DNA of 64,000 bases, taken from contig NZ_CP055153.1 of assembly GCF_014075995.1 (NCBI RefSeq), positions 2,046,001 to 2,110,000 on the forward strand, written 5' to 3'. The notes beneath the pieces were generated by a model. It worked only from the letters and a program-made list of their open reading frames with translations. It was not told where the DNA came from and made no database searches. How positions within the stretch are numbered: position 1 is the stretch's first letter; each line of letters starts with the position of its first letter. Positions 46,489-54,571 of the stretch are shown piece after piece. The position numbers were made by a program, and so were the translations under genes. The DNA comes from Adhaeribacter radiodurans (GTDB lineage: Bacteria; Bacteroidota; Bacteroidia; Cytophagales; Hymenobacteraceae).

Positions 46489-47856
46489 TTATTCCCGGTT
46501 GGATGTTAAAACCTGTTTAAGTGATTGTAGTCGGTTTAAATAGGGTAAAAAAGCCCGTTTACCTTCGTTTGCCTTTACAGTAGCTAAATGCCCGGAAAGG
46601 AATAAAGAAACATTTACTATGGTGGTGGCTTGGTTTAGTTTTACTGATTGGTTGGTTAGTTGAATCCCAGAAAAATAAGATTCCAGTTCGATAATGTTCC
46701 AATCAATATCAAGTTCTTTTAAGGGTATTTTATTACTTGATGTGCAATAGTTTTCCTGTGTACTCGCGTAATTAGCATTTTTTTCCAGGTATTCGACTGA
46801 TGATAATTGTTCTGGTGGGCTTTGGTCTTCTAAATTTATAATCGTAGGTGTTGGTTCATTAGGTAGGTCCCTAAATTTTCCTAAATCATATTTTATCAGG
46901 TAATCAGCTATATCCATGGATTGTTGCCGTTCTACTTCTGAAGCATAAACCTCTAATAGATCCGAAACAATAAACTGGGTTCCGGGAATCAGTTTGGAAA
47001 GTTCTTTAGCCTTACTGTCCCAATTATTAAAAACGTTTAGGTCGGGAAACAGGCAAACTTTACGTCCGGCTAAAATTTGGCACTTATCAGCATTCAGATT
47101 AGATAAACTACCAACGGCAAGCCAGATAAATTCAGGTAAATATAAGCTAGCAATAATGGCTGTTTTTTCACTCTCTACTAATGCGACGGATTTAATATTA
47201 TCTTTTAGCAGATGAGTGCCAAAGTAGCATTGCTTTAACTCAAATTCAGGCAGTTTCATAGCTTTATGTGCCCAAGTAATATGATTGAATGGTTCCTTCA
47301 TTCTTCTACCGGAGGTGGGATCGTAAAGCATTATTTTACCCGTCCTTACTTTACCGTGTACATCAATCTGCCAAAATATAGTCGCTCCCGGATCACTTTT
47401 ATAACCCGGAAAATCCTTGCTGCTAAACAGGTACTTAGAAGTTCCTATCTGATACTGTTCTATTACTGGTTTAATAATTTCAGAACCAAACACATCTGTT
47501 AACCATTTTACAAAATTGTTTTGGTGGTACCTGGTTTGGCTTTGTTTAACCATCTGATATGGAATATAGGAGGGTGCTGGGTTAGTAGCAGGCTTACACT
47601 TATTTATTCCCTTAATAGGTTGCCATAGATTAGTAAAATCGCCACGTTCCTGTTGGCTTATCATTTTCGCGTATCCATTCGAATATGGGTTAAGATAGTA
47701 CCCGCATTTTTCTTCTCGATCGCATCGGCCATACTGTGCCGGCAATGGCTCGGAGGTAATTATATCTAAATAAAGCACAAAGGTTTTTCTGCCACAATCT
47801 GGGCACCAGTGCTTTTTGCTCCCTGGCTGTAAAATATAGCGGTGTATGGAAGTCAT
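46489..47856 (-). CDS. DUF6371 protein, zinc-finger/Toprim primase-like
   Basis: 455 residues. An N-terminal zinc finger uses Cys18, Cys21, Cys45 and Cys51 (HWCPDCGRKTF ... GRCDREEKCGYYL). A Toprim-like core follows (about 215-310: VALVESEKTAIIASL, the Glu and GSLSN, then VCLFPDLNVFNNWDSKAKEL with the acidic pair). DUF6371 proteins are found in Bacteroidota mobile elements beside D5-type helicases and are thought to prime element replication. The C-terminal 130 residues are less conserved. It follows the helicase gene by 111 bp, in which repeated CTACAC motifs lie. Confidence 0.8.
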   Translation of the reverse strand: MTSIHRYILQPGSKKHWCPDCGRKTFVLYLDIITSEPLPAQYGRCDREEKCGYYLNPYSNGYAKMISQQERGDFTNLWQPIKGINKCKPATNPAPSYIPYQMVKQSQTRYHQNNFVKWLTDVFGSEIIKPVIEQYQIGTSKYLFSSKDFPGYKSDPGATIFWQIDVHGKVRTGKIMLYDPTSGRRMKEPFNHITWAHKAMKLPEFELKQCYFGTHLLKDNIKSVALVESEKTAIIASLYLPEFIWLAVGSLSNLNADKCQILAGRKVCLFPDLNVFNNWDSKAKELSKLIPGTQFIVSDLLEVYASEVERQQSMDIADYLIKYDLGKFRDLPNEPTPTIINLEDQSPPEQLSSVEYLEKNANYASTQENYCTSSNKIPLKELDIDWNIIELESYFSGIQLTNQSVKLNQATTIVNVSLFLSGHLATVKANEGKRAFLPYLNRLQSLKQVLTSNRE

Positions 47857-47912
47857 GGTTTGAAAGTTGAGTTTTTTCGAGAAAAAAGAATTTGTTTTTA
47901 GCCTTGCACTAT

Positions 47913-47966
47913 CTACACCCTCTACACTTAAATAAAATATAGGTGTAGTAGGTGTATCTAGTGTAG
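47913..47966. repeat. Clustered CTACAC/GTGTAG motifs, possible origin
   Basis: Within 54 bp between the helicase and primase-like genes, CTACAC occurs at 47913 and 47922, and its complement GTGTAG at 47943 and 47961, with a related GGTGTA at 47951. The two halves can pair across an AT-rich centre (TTAAATAAAATAT). Iterons with an AT-rich stretch beside replication genes suggest an origin; a simple regulatory hairpin is the alternative. Confidence 0.4.
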
Positions 47967-47967
47967 C

Positions 47968-49476
47968 TTAAAAATTATCTTTTTTTTCTATTGAAATTTT
48001 CATTCCGTAATTCTGCCTTATAATTTGATACCCTATTGCTTTTAACCTCTTACTAAAAGTTACACTTTGCACTTTTATAAAACCACAGTCTAAGCAATAG
48101 CTTTTATATTCATTATAAAGGTCTTTAAAGGCCTTGCTTTGGGTAAGAGAGATGGAATATTGTTCTTCCTCTAAGAACATCTTAACGCTATCGGATTCTG
48201 TTTTATATTGTTCCCTGGCTATATGAGAGGCTTCGCAATGAGTAAATTGCTTCTGTTGGAGCAGTCGGTTTAGTCCTTCCAGTACCCAATTAAAAACGCC
48301 TGAAATCTCACCTTCAATGATTTTAATATGTAGCTGCTTATCCTGTTCCGCTTCAGGGATGGTAACATCAAAAGGAATAATCAGGAACCGTCTGAAAAAA
48401 GCATCTGATTGCTCCACGTCCCTCGGTAATTCGTTGACATTAAAAATTAACCGGGCATAATCCGAAATCTGCATCGGATTCCCGTAGGGCAATCTCGCAG
48501 AAACGGTTTCTCCAGATGCTAGTTGTTTAAAGATTGCTGCCTGAAGTTTACCACTTATTTCGCTAGCATAATTCACCCGTTTATTGGCGATCATGGCTCG
48601 GTAGTAACCATTTTCGTTAGTAAGGTCTTGTAAGGAGTATTGGGAAATATTTTCGTTTCCTAACATAGCCTTTACTACTTCATGGAACACTGATTTTCCG
48701 TTGGCTCCCGTACCATACAGGAATAAAACTTTTTCCTCTTTTATCGTACCGTTTTTGATAAATACATAACCTAAATATTCTGATAGTACCTTTTGTCTCT
48801 GTTTGTCGGGTAATACCTTACTCAAGTAGGTTTCGAACAATGATGCTTTAGCTTCAGGATTATATTCAAAAGGTAATTGATAGGTGAGAAAGTCAGTTTT
48901 ATCAAAATCTCTTAATCGCGTTCCCTTCGGTGTAACTTCAAAGGTTCCGTTGAGCAGGTTTATTAAAACAACATCTTTGGACTGTTCGGGAGTAGGAAGG
49001 TAGGCTGTTGCCAAAAATTGTTTAAAGAGGTGTTCCCTAAATTGGTAAAATTGGGCCGAGAATTTAGTAACCCCCATTTTTTCGGCTGCTTCCCCTAAGA
49101 ACTTTTGAAAGGCTTCTTTGTCTATAACTGCCCAATAGGCACCATTGTACAAGTAAATGAAGTCTAGATTTTTACACAACCCCCACTTATTCTCTTCCGC
49201 AACTTTAAGTACGTTATTTATAGATAAGACTAAAAGATGTTTTGTGTTGAGCTTTAACTTTTCTAGTTGCTTTATTATTTCTTTTGCTTCATTACTGCCA
49301 GATTCAGCAATCTCTAAATTTTCCCTTAGCTGCAAAACTTGGGGAAAAGCGAGTGCTTCGAAATCTAATGGTTTGAATTGCTTAAGAAGTTGAGTTAGAA
49401 TTTCAGTGTGGCTTAAGGGCTTAGCTTGTTTAACCAACTGCTCAACATGCTTAATAATGGTTTCCGGGTTAACCAT
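47968..49476 (-). CDS. P4/D5-type primase-helicase (SF3 helicase)
   Basis: 502 residues from the ATG at 49476, chosen because it overlaps the preceding stop and removes 37 unlikely residues upstream. A D5_N-like region (about 170-240) precedes the SF3 helicase core: Walker A G255-TGANGK261-S262 (VLFLYGTGANGKSVFHEV), a KRVNYASEIS Walker B region, and the sensor NVNELPRDVEQSDAFFRRFLIIPF. Such proteins unwind and replicate phage, P4 and plasmid DNA. The primase zinc finger is in the separate downstream gene. It marks the element as capable of its own replication after excision (inference). Confidence 0.88.
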   Translation of the reverse strand: MVNPETIIKHVEQLVKQAKPLSHTEILTQLLKQFKPLDFEALAFPQVLQLRENLEIAESGSNEAKEIIKQLEKLKLNTKHLLVLSINNVLKVAEENKWGLCKNLDFIYLYNGAYWAVIDKEAFQKFLGEAAEKMGVTKFSAQFYQFREHLFKQFLATAYLPTPEQSKDVVLINLLNGTFEVTPKGTRLRDFDKTDFLTYQLPFEYNPEAKASLFETYLSKVLPDKQRQKVLSEYLGYVFIKNGTIKEEKVLFLYGTGANGKSVFHEVVKAMLGNENISQYSLQDLTNENGYYRAMIANKRVNYASEISGKLQAAIFKQLASGETVSARLPYGNPMQISDYARLIFNVNELPRDVEQSDAFFRRFLIIPFDVTIPEAEQDKQLHIKIIEGEISGVFNWVLEGLNRLLQQKQFTHCEASHIAREQYKTESDSVKMFLEEEQYSISLTQSKAFKDLYNEYKSYCLDCGFIKVQSVTFSKRLKAIGYQIIRQNYGMKISIEKKDNF

Positions 49477-49687
49477 TTTGTTGCCCCTCCCTGGCTTTGA
49501 ATTCAGCCATTTGCAGAAAGAGTTCGAAACGGGATATCCCAAAACGATCAGCCGCAATGGATAATGCCTCGCTACCCAAGGGGGCACATAATTGACTGCA
49601 AGCCTTTAAAAAATGTACTATTTTGTTATCTTTGTCTTGTTCATTAAACAAAGAATATTCAGGCTTAAGATTATGTCTTCGCTCCAT
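49469..49687 (-). CDS. Small unknown protein of the replication module
   Basis: 72 residues from ATG 49687, which sits 4 bp past the stop of the excisionase-like gene; a longer version starting at 49744 would overlap that gene. The helical stretch KIVHFLKACSQLCAPLGSEALSIAADRFGISRFELFLQMAEFKAREG might be a small DNA-binding or adaptor protein. Its end overlaps the helicase start by 8 bp. Unknown family. Confidence 0.6.
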   Translation of the reverse strand: MERRHNLKPEYSLFNEQDKDNKIVHFLKACSQLCAPLGSEALSIAADRFGISRFELFLQMAEFKAREGQQNG

Positions 49688-49691
49688 GATC

Positions 49692-50051
49692 TTAAGCTTT
49701 ATTATTTTTGGAAGTTTGAATAAATGCCTCTGCTTCGGCTTCAATCTCTAAAATGGTTTTGCGGGTCTGGGAGCTTAACCATTGGTCAATTTCAGATTTT
49801 CGGAACGCTAAACGCTTTCCTATTTTTTTATGAGGTATTTCTCGGTTGTGTACTTTGCTGTAAATGGTTGTCTTAGCAGGGTTGCCGGGTAAATACGCAC
49901 AAAGTTCATCAATAGTGAACCAATGGTCAGCTACAGGTTGAAGAGTGTTGTTTTTTTGAAGTACTAGCTGTTTAAGGTCTTCTAACTCAATAAATAATTG
50001 AGTAACAGCTTTAGGTAGTTGTTCAAAGGTTACTACAGGTCCATGTTTCAT
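49692..50051 (-). CDS. Excisionase-type helix-turn-helix protein
   Basis: 119 residues. The MerR-like winged HTH of the excisionase/HTH_17 family is at about 45-100: WFTIDELCAYLP, TTIYSKVHNREIPHKKIGKRLAFRKSEIDQWL. A coiled N-terminus precedes it. In integrative elements such proteins act as directionality factors or as the first regulator of the replication operon. First gene of the tightly packed xis-like/small unknown/helicase series. Confidence 0.85.
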   Translation of the reverse strand: MKHGPVVTFEQLPKAVTQLFIELEDLKQLVLQKNNTLQPVADHWFTIDELCAYLPGNPAKTTIYSKVHNREIPHKKIGKRLAFRKSEIDQWLSSQTRKTILEIEAEAEAFIQTSKNNKA

Positions 50052-50158
50052 TACAGTTATTATTTAGGTTAATAATACTGCAATGGTATTATGATATTAA
50101 GGAGTTATTTTTTTACAGGCAAAACGGGCAAAAAGAAAGGCAAAGCGGGCAAGAAATA

Positions 50159-50986
50159 CTACCATTTTTCTTTTGTTCTGCCCGGTTTAAAAAATGTAGG
50201 AATAGTTTTAGCATCCCAATTATCAAAGCAATCGGTAAATAAATTGATGAATCTGTTTTTTTTATTCATGGGATATGCATACTGCGAAACAGCCAAGTCA
50301 AACAATTCATAAAACCTTTTTATTATAAATCCTTTTTCTGTAGTCGTACAATTTATCTTTTGCATTGGTTGGTTGGCATCATTTAAAAACCCTTTTTTTA
50401 AAAAAGAAAGAAGCTGTTCATTGGTCAGGAATACTTCGCCGTTTTTGCTTTTCTTTTTAGTCATTATCTCAAAATGTTTTATAACACCCTCCATAGGTAA
50501 CCCTTTCCAAAATTGATTTTCGGCACCCCTAATTTCTAAAAGAATTTCATCATAATTAGTTTCTGGTTGTTCTATGGATAAGCTTAGTTGTGCATTTGGT
50601 TTTAATATAAGCCTTTTTTTAATAGATGGTAAAGTTACATTTACTACTTTTATTAAAGCTTTACAACGATGAATCAAATCCTTGACCCAAATCTCGTATT
50701 GACCATAAATTTCATCTGAAACCCGCCAGTCAAGTGTAGTATTATTTTTGATTAGAAAGAGCTCGTGTTTAGCAACAACTTGTTTTAATTCACGCTTTTT
50801 ACTTTTTAAAGCTTCAATATCACTTCCTTTATTGTTAATTATATCGTAAGCCTTTTCATAAACAGTTTCAGTCAAATCCTTTGTTTTAAAAAAATGTTGA
50901 TAATTTTCTGCCTTTGTTAACCCTGTATACATTATTAATTCTGATTCCTCCGCAGGTAAATCGTCTCCATTATATGTTTTGTCCAT
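50159..50986 (-). CDS. Unknown protein next to the integrase
   Basis: 275 residues, not recognised. Mostly helical and charged (DLTETVYEKAYDIINNKGSDIEALKSKKRELKQVVAKHELFLIK), then a middle part with EILLEIRGAENQFWKGLPMEGVIKHFEIM, and a C-terminal YPMNKKNRFINLFTDCFDNW. No transmembrane segment. Genes of this size often stand between integrase and excisionase in Bacteroidota elements; it may assist recombination or regulate. Gap of 36 bp to int. Confidence 0.65.
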   Translation of the reverse strand: MDKTYNGDDLPAEESELIMYTGLTKAENYQHFFKTKDLTETVYEKAYDIINNKGSDIEALKSKKRELKQVVAKHELFLIKNNTTLDWRVSDEIYGQYEIWVKDLIHRCKALIKVVNVTLPSIKKRLILKPNAQLSLSIEQPETNYDEILLEIRGAENQFWKGLPMEGVIKHFEIMTKKKSKNGEVFLTNEQLLSFLKKGFLNDANQPMQKINCTTTEKGFIIKRFYELFDLAVSQYAYPMNKKNRFINLFTDCFDNWDAKTIPTFFKPGRTKEKW

Positions 50987-51022
50987 TTGTTCTATTTTGC
51001 TATTCGGTTAAGTTCTTGTATT

Positions 51023-52249
51023 TTAAAGTAAATTTTCAGCAGCAGTATCTAAAATAGAATTTTCAAAGCTTTTTAGATAAACTTGGGTAATGGCTTCACT
51101 AGCATGGCCAAGGGATTCGCTTATTATAGCTGTTCCTACGCCACTTTTCTTTAGCACTGTCGCAAAGGTATGCCTAGCTACGTAAGTAGTCAGAGGAGTA
51201 GAGATCCCAGCTAAATCCCCTATATTTTTAAGTTCTCTATTTACCTGGCCTATAACTTTCGTAATTCGGTTATCAATCTGAGTAGGAGTAATGTGCCTAG
51301 TTTTATCGAGGATAGGGAAAATGTAGTTTTCCGGAGTAGCTCCTGTAATAGGCTGCCAATGCTCTATAATCCTTTGGGCAGGCTCAAGTAATTTAAAATT
51401 TAGTTCTTTTCCGGTCTTACTTCGATTGTAAATTAACCGGCCAGCTACAATATCCTTCCATTTTAGATTAGCTATATCAATAAAGTTAATTCCGGAGCCG
51501 TAATAACTAAATAGGAAATATTGCCTAGCGGTAAAAGATAAACTTTTTTCAGGCAGATGTAAGGCTTCAATGTTTTTTATTTCCTCCTTTGAGATTGCTC
51601 TTTTTCGGGTACTCGTATCGAATTTAGAAATTTGAAATACTTTAAAGGGGTAATCCTGGAGCCTAGCTGCATTTTCTTTTATAGCTCTATTGTAAATGGC
51701 TCGTAATGTCCGGAAATAAACGGATAAGGAAGTATCTGTTAAATTATTACCTCTTAAGTATGTTTCGTATTTAATAAGGAAAGAATAATCTAACTCGAAG
51801 AAAGTAAGATCCTGATTTTTTGTAAATGCTCGAATGGAACGGTAGCTATCTTTATAAGTATTAGCGTTTCCAATCTGCTTAGAGGTAAAGAGCCTATCTA
51901 TTGTTTCCTGGTAAAAGCTGAATACAGTTACCTTCCTAACTCTCCTTTCTATTCCTTCGATTAGAGAGGCAGGAGTAAATTCACGTTCTACGGACTTTAA
52001 TTCTAATGCCTTATCGTTATACTCGCTTAATTTTTTATTGATTATGCTTTCGAGTAGAGCCCGTTTAGGATGGTTTTTTTTGGGTTCGTTTTTTTCGAAG
52101 TTCCAGTATTTAGCGGAGCAGGATATACCTAAAGATTTGTAGCTTACTTTCCGGTTTTTCGTAACCCTTAACATTAACGGGTGTTCTCCATTAGAAAGCA
52201 GTTTAGATTTATAAAGGATTACAGCGACGGTAGTATTAATGTCTTTCAT
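51023..52249 (-). CDS. int: Tyrosine recombinase (site-specific integrase)
   Basis: 408 residues. An N-terminal arm-type domain (SYKSLGISCSAKYWNFEKNEPK), a core-binding SAM-like domain (about 105-205), and a catalytic domain with box II Y356-V-A-R359-H360-TFAT, LGH (380-382) and the nucleophile Tyr391 in ITQVYLKSF. The box I region reads FLFSYYGSGINFIDIANLKW, where the Arg expected in this family is not evident. It catalyses integration at the tRNA-Arg; the gene lies 166 bp from attR, with three GTTTAAAC repeats directly upstream of its start that may also control its expression. Confidence 0.93.
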   Translation of the reverse strand: MKDINTTVAVILYKSKLLSNGEHPLMLRVTKNRKVSYKSLGISCSAKYWNFEKNEPKKNHPKRALLESIINKKLSEYNDKALELKSVEREFTPASLIEGIERRVRKVTVFSFYQETIDRLFTSKQIGNANTYKDSYRSIRAFTKNQDLTFFELDYSFLIKYETYLRGNNLTDTSLSVYFRTLRAIYNRAIKENAARLQDYPFKVFQISKFDTSTRKRAISKEEIKNIEALHLPEKSLSFTARQYFLFSYYGSGINFIDIANLKWKDIVAGRLIYNRSKTGKELNFKLLEPAQRIIEHWQPITGATPENYIFPILDKTRHITPTQIDNRITKVIGQVNRELKNIGDLAGISTPLTTYVARHTFATVLKKSGVGTAIISESLGHASEAITQVYLKSFENSILDTAAENLL

Positions 52250-52256
52250 TGATCTA

Positions 52257-52288
52257 GTTTAAACACTGGTTTAAACATTGGTTTAAAC
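52257..52288 (+). repeat. Right-end 12-bp repeats, putative integrase arm sites
   Basis: Three GTTTAAAC octamers start at 52257, 52269 and 52281, exactly 12 bp apart, 8 bp upstream of the integrase start codon. Spacer bases (ACTG, ATTG) resemble those at the left end. The location would allow integrase to repress its own gene. Confidence 0.7.
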
Positions 52289-52414
52289 AAATGTACCAAA
52301 ACAATGCAAAACAAACAAATAATAAACAGATAGTAATTGTGGTAAAATTGTTAAATTACAGCGTTTTAGGTAAGAAAACAGATACTATTTATAAATAAAT
52401 AATACTACTAAGTT

Positions 52415-52463
52415 ACTGCCTTCTAAGCAGTAGGTCTTTGGTTCGAATCCAAACGGGATCACA
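52415..52463 (+). repeat. attR: duplicated 3' half of tRNA-Arg
   Basis: The copy of tRNA-Arg from the anticodon arm to the 3' end has only two substitutions relative to 37612-37660. These are compensatory: T-arm TTAGG/CCTAA at left becomes TTTGG/CCAAA here. The original chromosomal 3' end was probably this copy; the lack of a 5' half makes it a non-functional tRNA remnant. Confidence 0.9.
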
Positions 52464-52474
52464 TTCATTGTGAG

Positions 52475-52503
52475 GCACTTACATGAAGGAATTCGGTAAG
52501 TGC
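52475..52503 (+). terminator. Probable original tRNA-Arg terminator
   Basis: Stem GCACTTAC/GTAAGTGC followed by six T, directly after the attR copy. Its position mirrors the terminator after the intact tRNA and supports this side being the displaced host sequence. Confidence 0.8.
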
Positions 52504-52683
52504 TTTTTTGTTTGCACACAATTTGGATACAATTTACTTGTTTGCGAATCAGATAAAAATATTGTGTGATATCAGGTCCCTCCCAATTAAACTACCAAAT
52601 TGAACACTTTCATTTTAAAAATTATAAACATTTGAAGGATAGCTTTTAGCCTTTATTCTAATGTTCTTGGGTATAGAACCTGT

Positions 52684-53450
52684 TTAGAGTTTTAGAGTTT
52701 TATTAATTTTTCGGATGAAAAGGACCATAAAAGCTAAAAGGTGCAGGTTGACCCAATGGATGGCTTTGGTTTCAAACCGGATGAGTAAAGCTTTAAAACT
52801 ATCTAACCAGGCAATGGCTCTTTCAATCGTGTTCCTTCTTTTAAATAGTTGCTCCTCAAAATAAAGAGAATCATCTGATGGTTCTCCATTTCTGGGATTA
52901 AAAGCATTATTAGCTTCTATTTTCCTATCGGCACACAAACTTCTAAACCCATCTGAGTCAAAGCCGGCATCGGCCTTTAAAAATAAGCCCTCTGTTTCAA
53001 TCCCTGCTTCTTTTAGCAAATTACACAGTTCTGTAAATACAAGCCCTATATCATATAAATAGTGATGAACACCTGCTTCAGGCTGACTACACCCGAGCAT
53101 TTGTCCCTTTTTATCGGCCAAAACAGGCTGTTGCAGGTAGTAGCCGCTTTCCTGGTTTAATAACTAATGCTTTCTCCTCCATTCTGGCAGACCGTCTGAC
53201 TACCATATACTTGTACACTTGATAAGTCTGGCAATCGGCGTTGGCTTTTTAGAAGGCATACCCAGGCCCTAGTCAAACTGCCCTCATTTGCCCATTTCTG
53301 AAAATGGTGGTATACTCCCTGCCAACTGAGCCATGGGGTGGTGAAAACCGCTTATAAAGATAGCTCCCGCCATTGACACCCTGATTTTTATTTTCTCAGG
53401 CATGCCGTCTTATAATACTAAAAAGGGAGTTTGATTGAGGAGATGTTCCA
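52684..53450 (-). pseudogene. Decayed IS5-like transposase
   Basis: The last 145 codons are open (ADKKGQMLGCSQPEAGVHHYLYD, KADAGFDSDGFRSLCADR, RRNTIERAIAWLDSFKALLIRFE) and typical of IS5-type DDE enzymes. Upstream the homology continues in another frame (TSGCQWRELSL*, GVYHHFQKWANEGSLTRAW, VQVYGSQTVCQNGGES) with at least two stops and a frameshift, and the first catalytic Asp region reads VYGSQT where an Asp is expected. It sits just beyond attR. No intact terminal repeats found. Confidence 0.85.
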
Positions 53451-53520
53451 TTAATATAGCTTCCAATAAAAAGGAAACTAGGTAATTATTAATAGAATAG
53501 TTTAGTTAGGTACTACTATA

Positions 53521-54533
53521 ACGTGAACTTGGGAAATAAGGGCAATAGGTAAAAACCATAAGGCTGTAGGTTAGGTAGAAATAATACCACATGTTTCACC
53601 TCACCGCCAGCCTTATGTTTGTGATAGATAGTACTAAAATAATTGAAGTGTTTTGCTTCCTTGATGATTTCTGCAAAGAAGTTGCTGCTTATTATGCTAC
53701 TCATCCCCTTCCTGCCGGTTTAACACCGCGGCATCCCGCAGGCAGAAAAGCTTCTCTATCCGAGAGTGAAGTACTCACCATTCTGGTACTTTACCATTTA
53801 TCAGGCTTTAAGTGCTTCGAGTACTTCTATGAACGACTGCTCTTACAGCAGCTCAAGAGCTTCTTTCCCCAAGCTGTTTCTTATACCCAGTTCCTGTGCC
53901 TGTCCCGTCAAGCTTGTTTCCACATGCTGTTGCTGGCACAATACCGTTGCAGCCTTTCTGAGCACACCCAACACTATTACATTGATTCTAAGAAGCTGCC
54001 GGTTTGTAACAACCACCGCATCCACAGCCATCGGGTCTTTGTAGACTTAGCCCAGCGGGGCAAGTCCTCTACCGGTTGGTTTTATGGCTTTAAGCTACAT
54101 CTAGTAACAAACCAGCAGGGACAACTCATCCGCTTTCTGCTTACCCCAGCCAATGTGGCGGATAATAACAAGCAGGTGCTTGGGTACTTGTTAGCTGATT
54201 TAAAAGGTAAGTGTTACGGCGATAAAGGCTATCTGACTTCCCTACTGGAAGAGTTGCTGGAAAAAAGGCTTGCACTTGGTTACTAAAGTCCGAAAAAACA
54301 TGAAAAACATGCTGCTGAGACTGCCAGATAAACTCGGCCTAATGAAAAGAGGAACCATAGAAGCAGTCAATGATATTCTGATTAGGGTCTGTGACATTGA
54401 CCATACCCGTCATCGGAATCCGCTTAATGCCCTGGTTCAGATTTTCTCCATACTAACTGCTTACTCCTTTCTGGATCATAACAATCCCAAATTTAAACGA
54501 CTTAGAACCATTGCCTAATTCCCGAGTTAACGT
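53521..54533 (+). mobile_element. IS982-family insertion sequence with 7-bp target duplication
   Basis: 1013 bp. Imperfect terminal inverted repeats (ACGTGAACTTGGGAAAT at 53521 against the reverse complement ACGTTAACTCGGGAATT at the right end). Perfect 7-bp direct repeats TACTATA flank it at 53514-53520 and 54534-54540. It contains a frameshifted IS982 transposase gene. Confidence 0.85.
53591..54518 (+). pseudogene. IS982 transposase, frameshifted
   Basis: Two frames join around 54270. The first (231 codons) has LSESEVLTILVLYHLSGFKCFEYFY, DSKKLPVCNNHRIHSHRVF (first Asp) and WFYGFKLHLVTNQQGQLIRF, ending at GDKGYL. The second has HLVTKVRKNMKN and TIEAVNDILIRVCDIDHTRHRNPLN. The shift falls in a run of six A; five A would restore LLEKGLHLVTK. 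The copy is therefore probably inactive unless the extra A is a sequencing error or is bypassed. Confidence 0.85.
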
Positions 54534-54571
54534 TACTATAATTATATATCTTACAGAATAATAGTACTCCT

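Larger units (their letters stand above)
37612..52438. mobile_element. ~14.8-kb integrative element in tRNA-Arg, satellite-like
   Basis: Bounded by direct copies of the 3' part of tRNA-Arg: a 24-bp identity block at 37612-37635 and 52415-52438, with similarity continuing to the end of the tRNA. A tyrosine integrase gene abuts the right end, and 12-bp GTTTAAAC repeats lie inside both ends. Right-hand genes form a leftward cluster: int, unknown, xis-like, small unknown, D5 helicase, DUF6371, terS-like, two small unknowns, ART-like, cyclase-like, AlbA_2, unknown. Left-hand genes run rightward. No relaxase, T4SS, capsid, portal or tail gene is seen. The combination recalls P4/PICI-type satellites, but that classification is inference. 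Confidence 0.88.

Noticed and set aside
37585-52463. Integrative conjugative or mobilisable element
   Set aside because: No relaxase, coupling protein or Tra gene is recognisable. A satellite-like element fits better, although an oriT-only mobilisable element cannot be excluded.
54255-54275. Programmed frameshifting in the IS982 transposase at the A run
   Set aside because: The shift needed is +1, whereas A6G slippery sites give -1. An extra A fits a simple mutation better.
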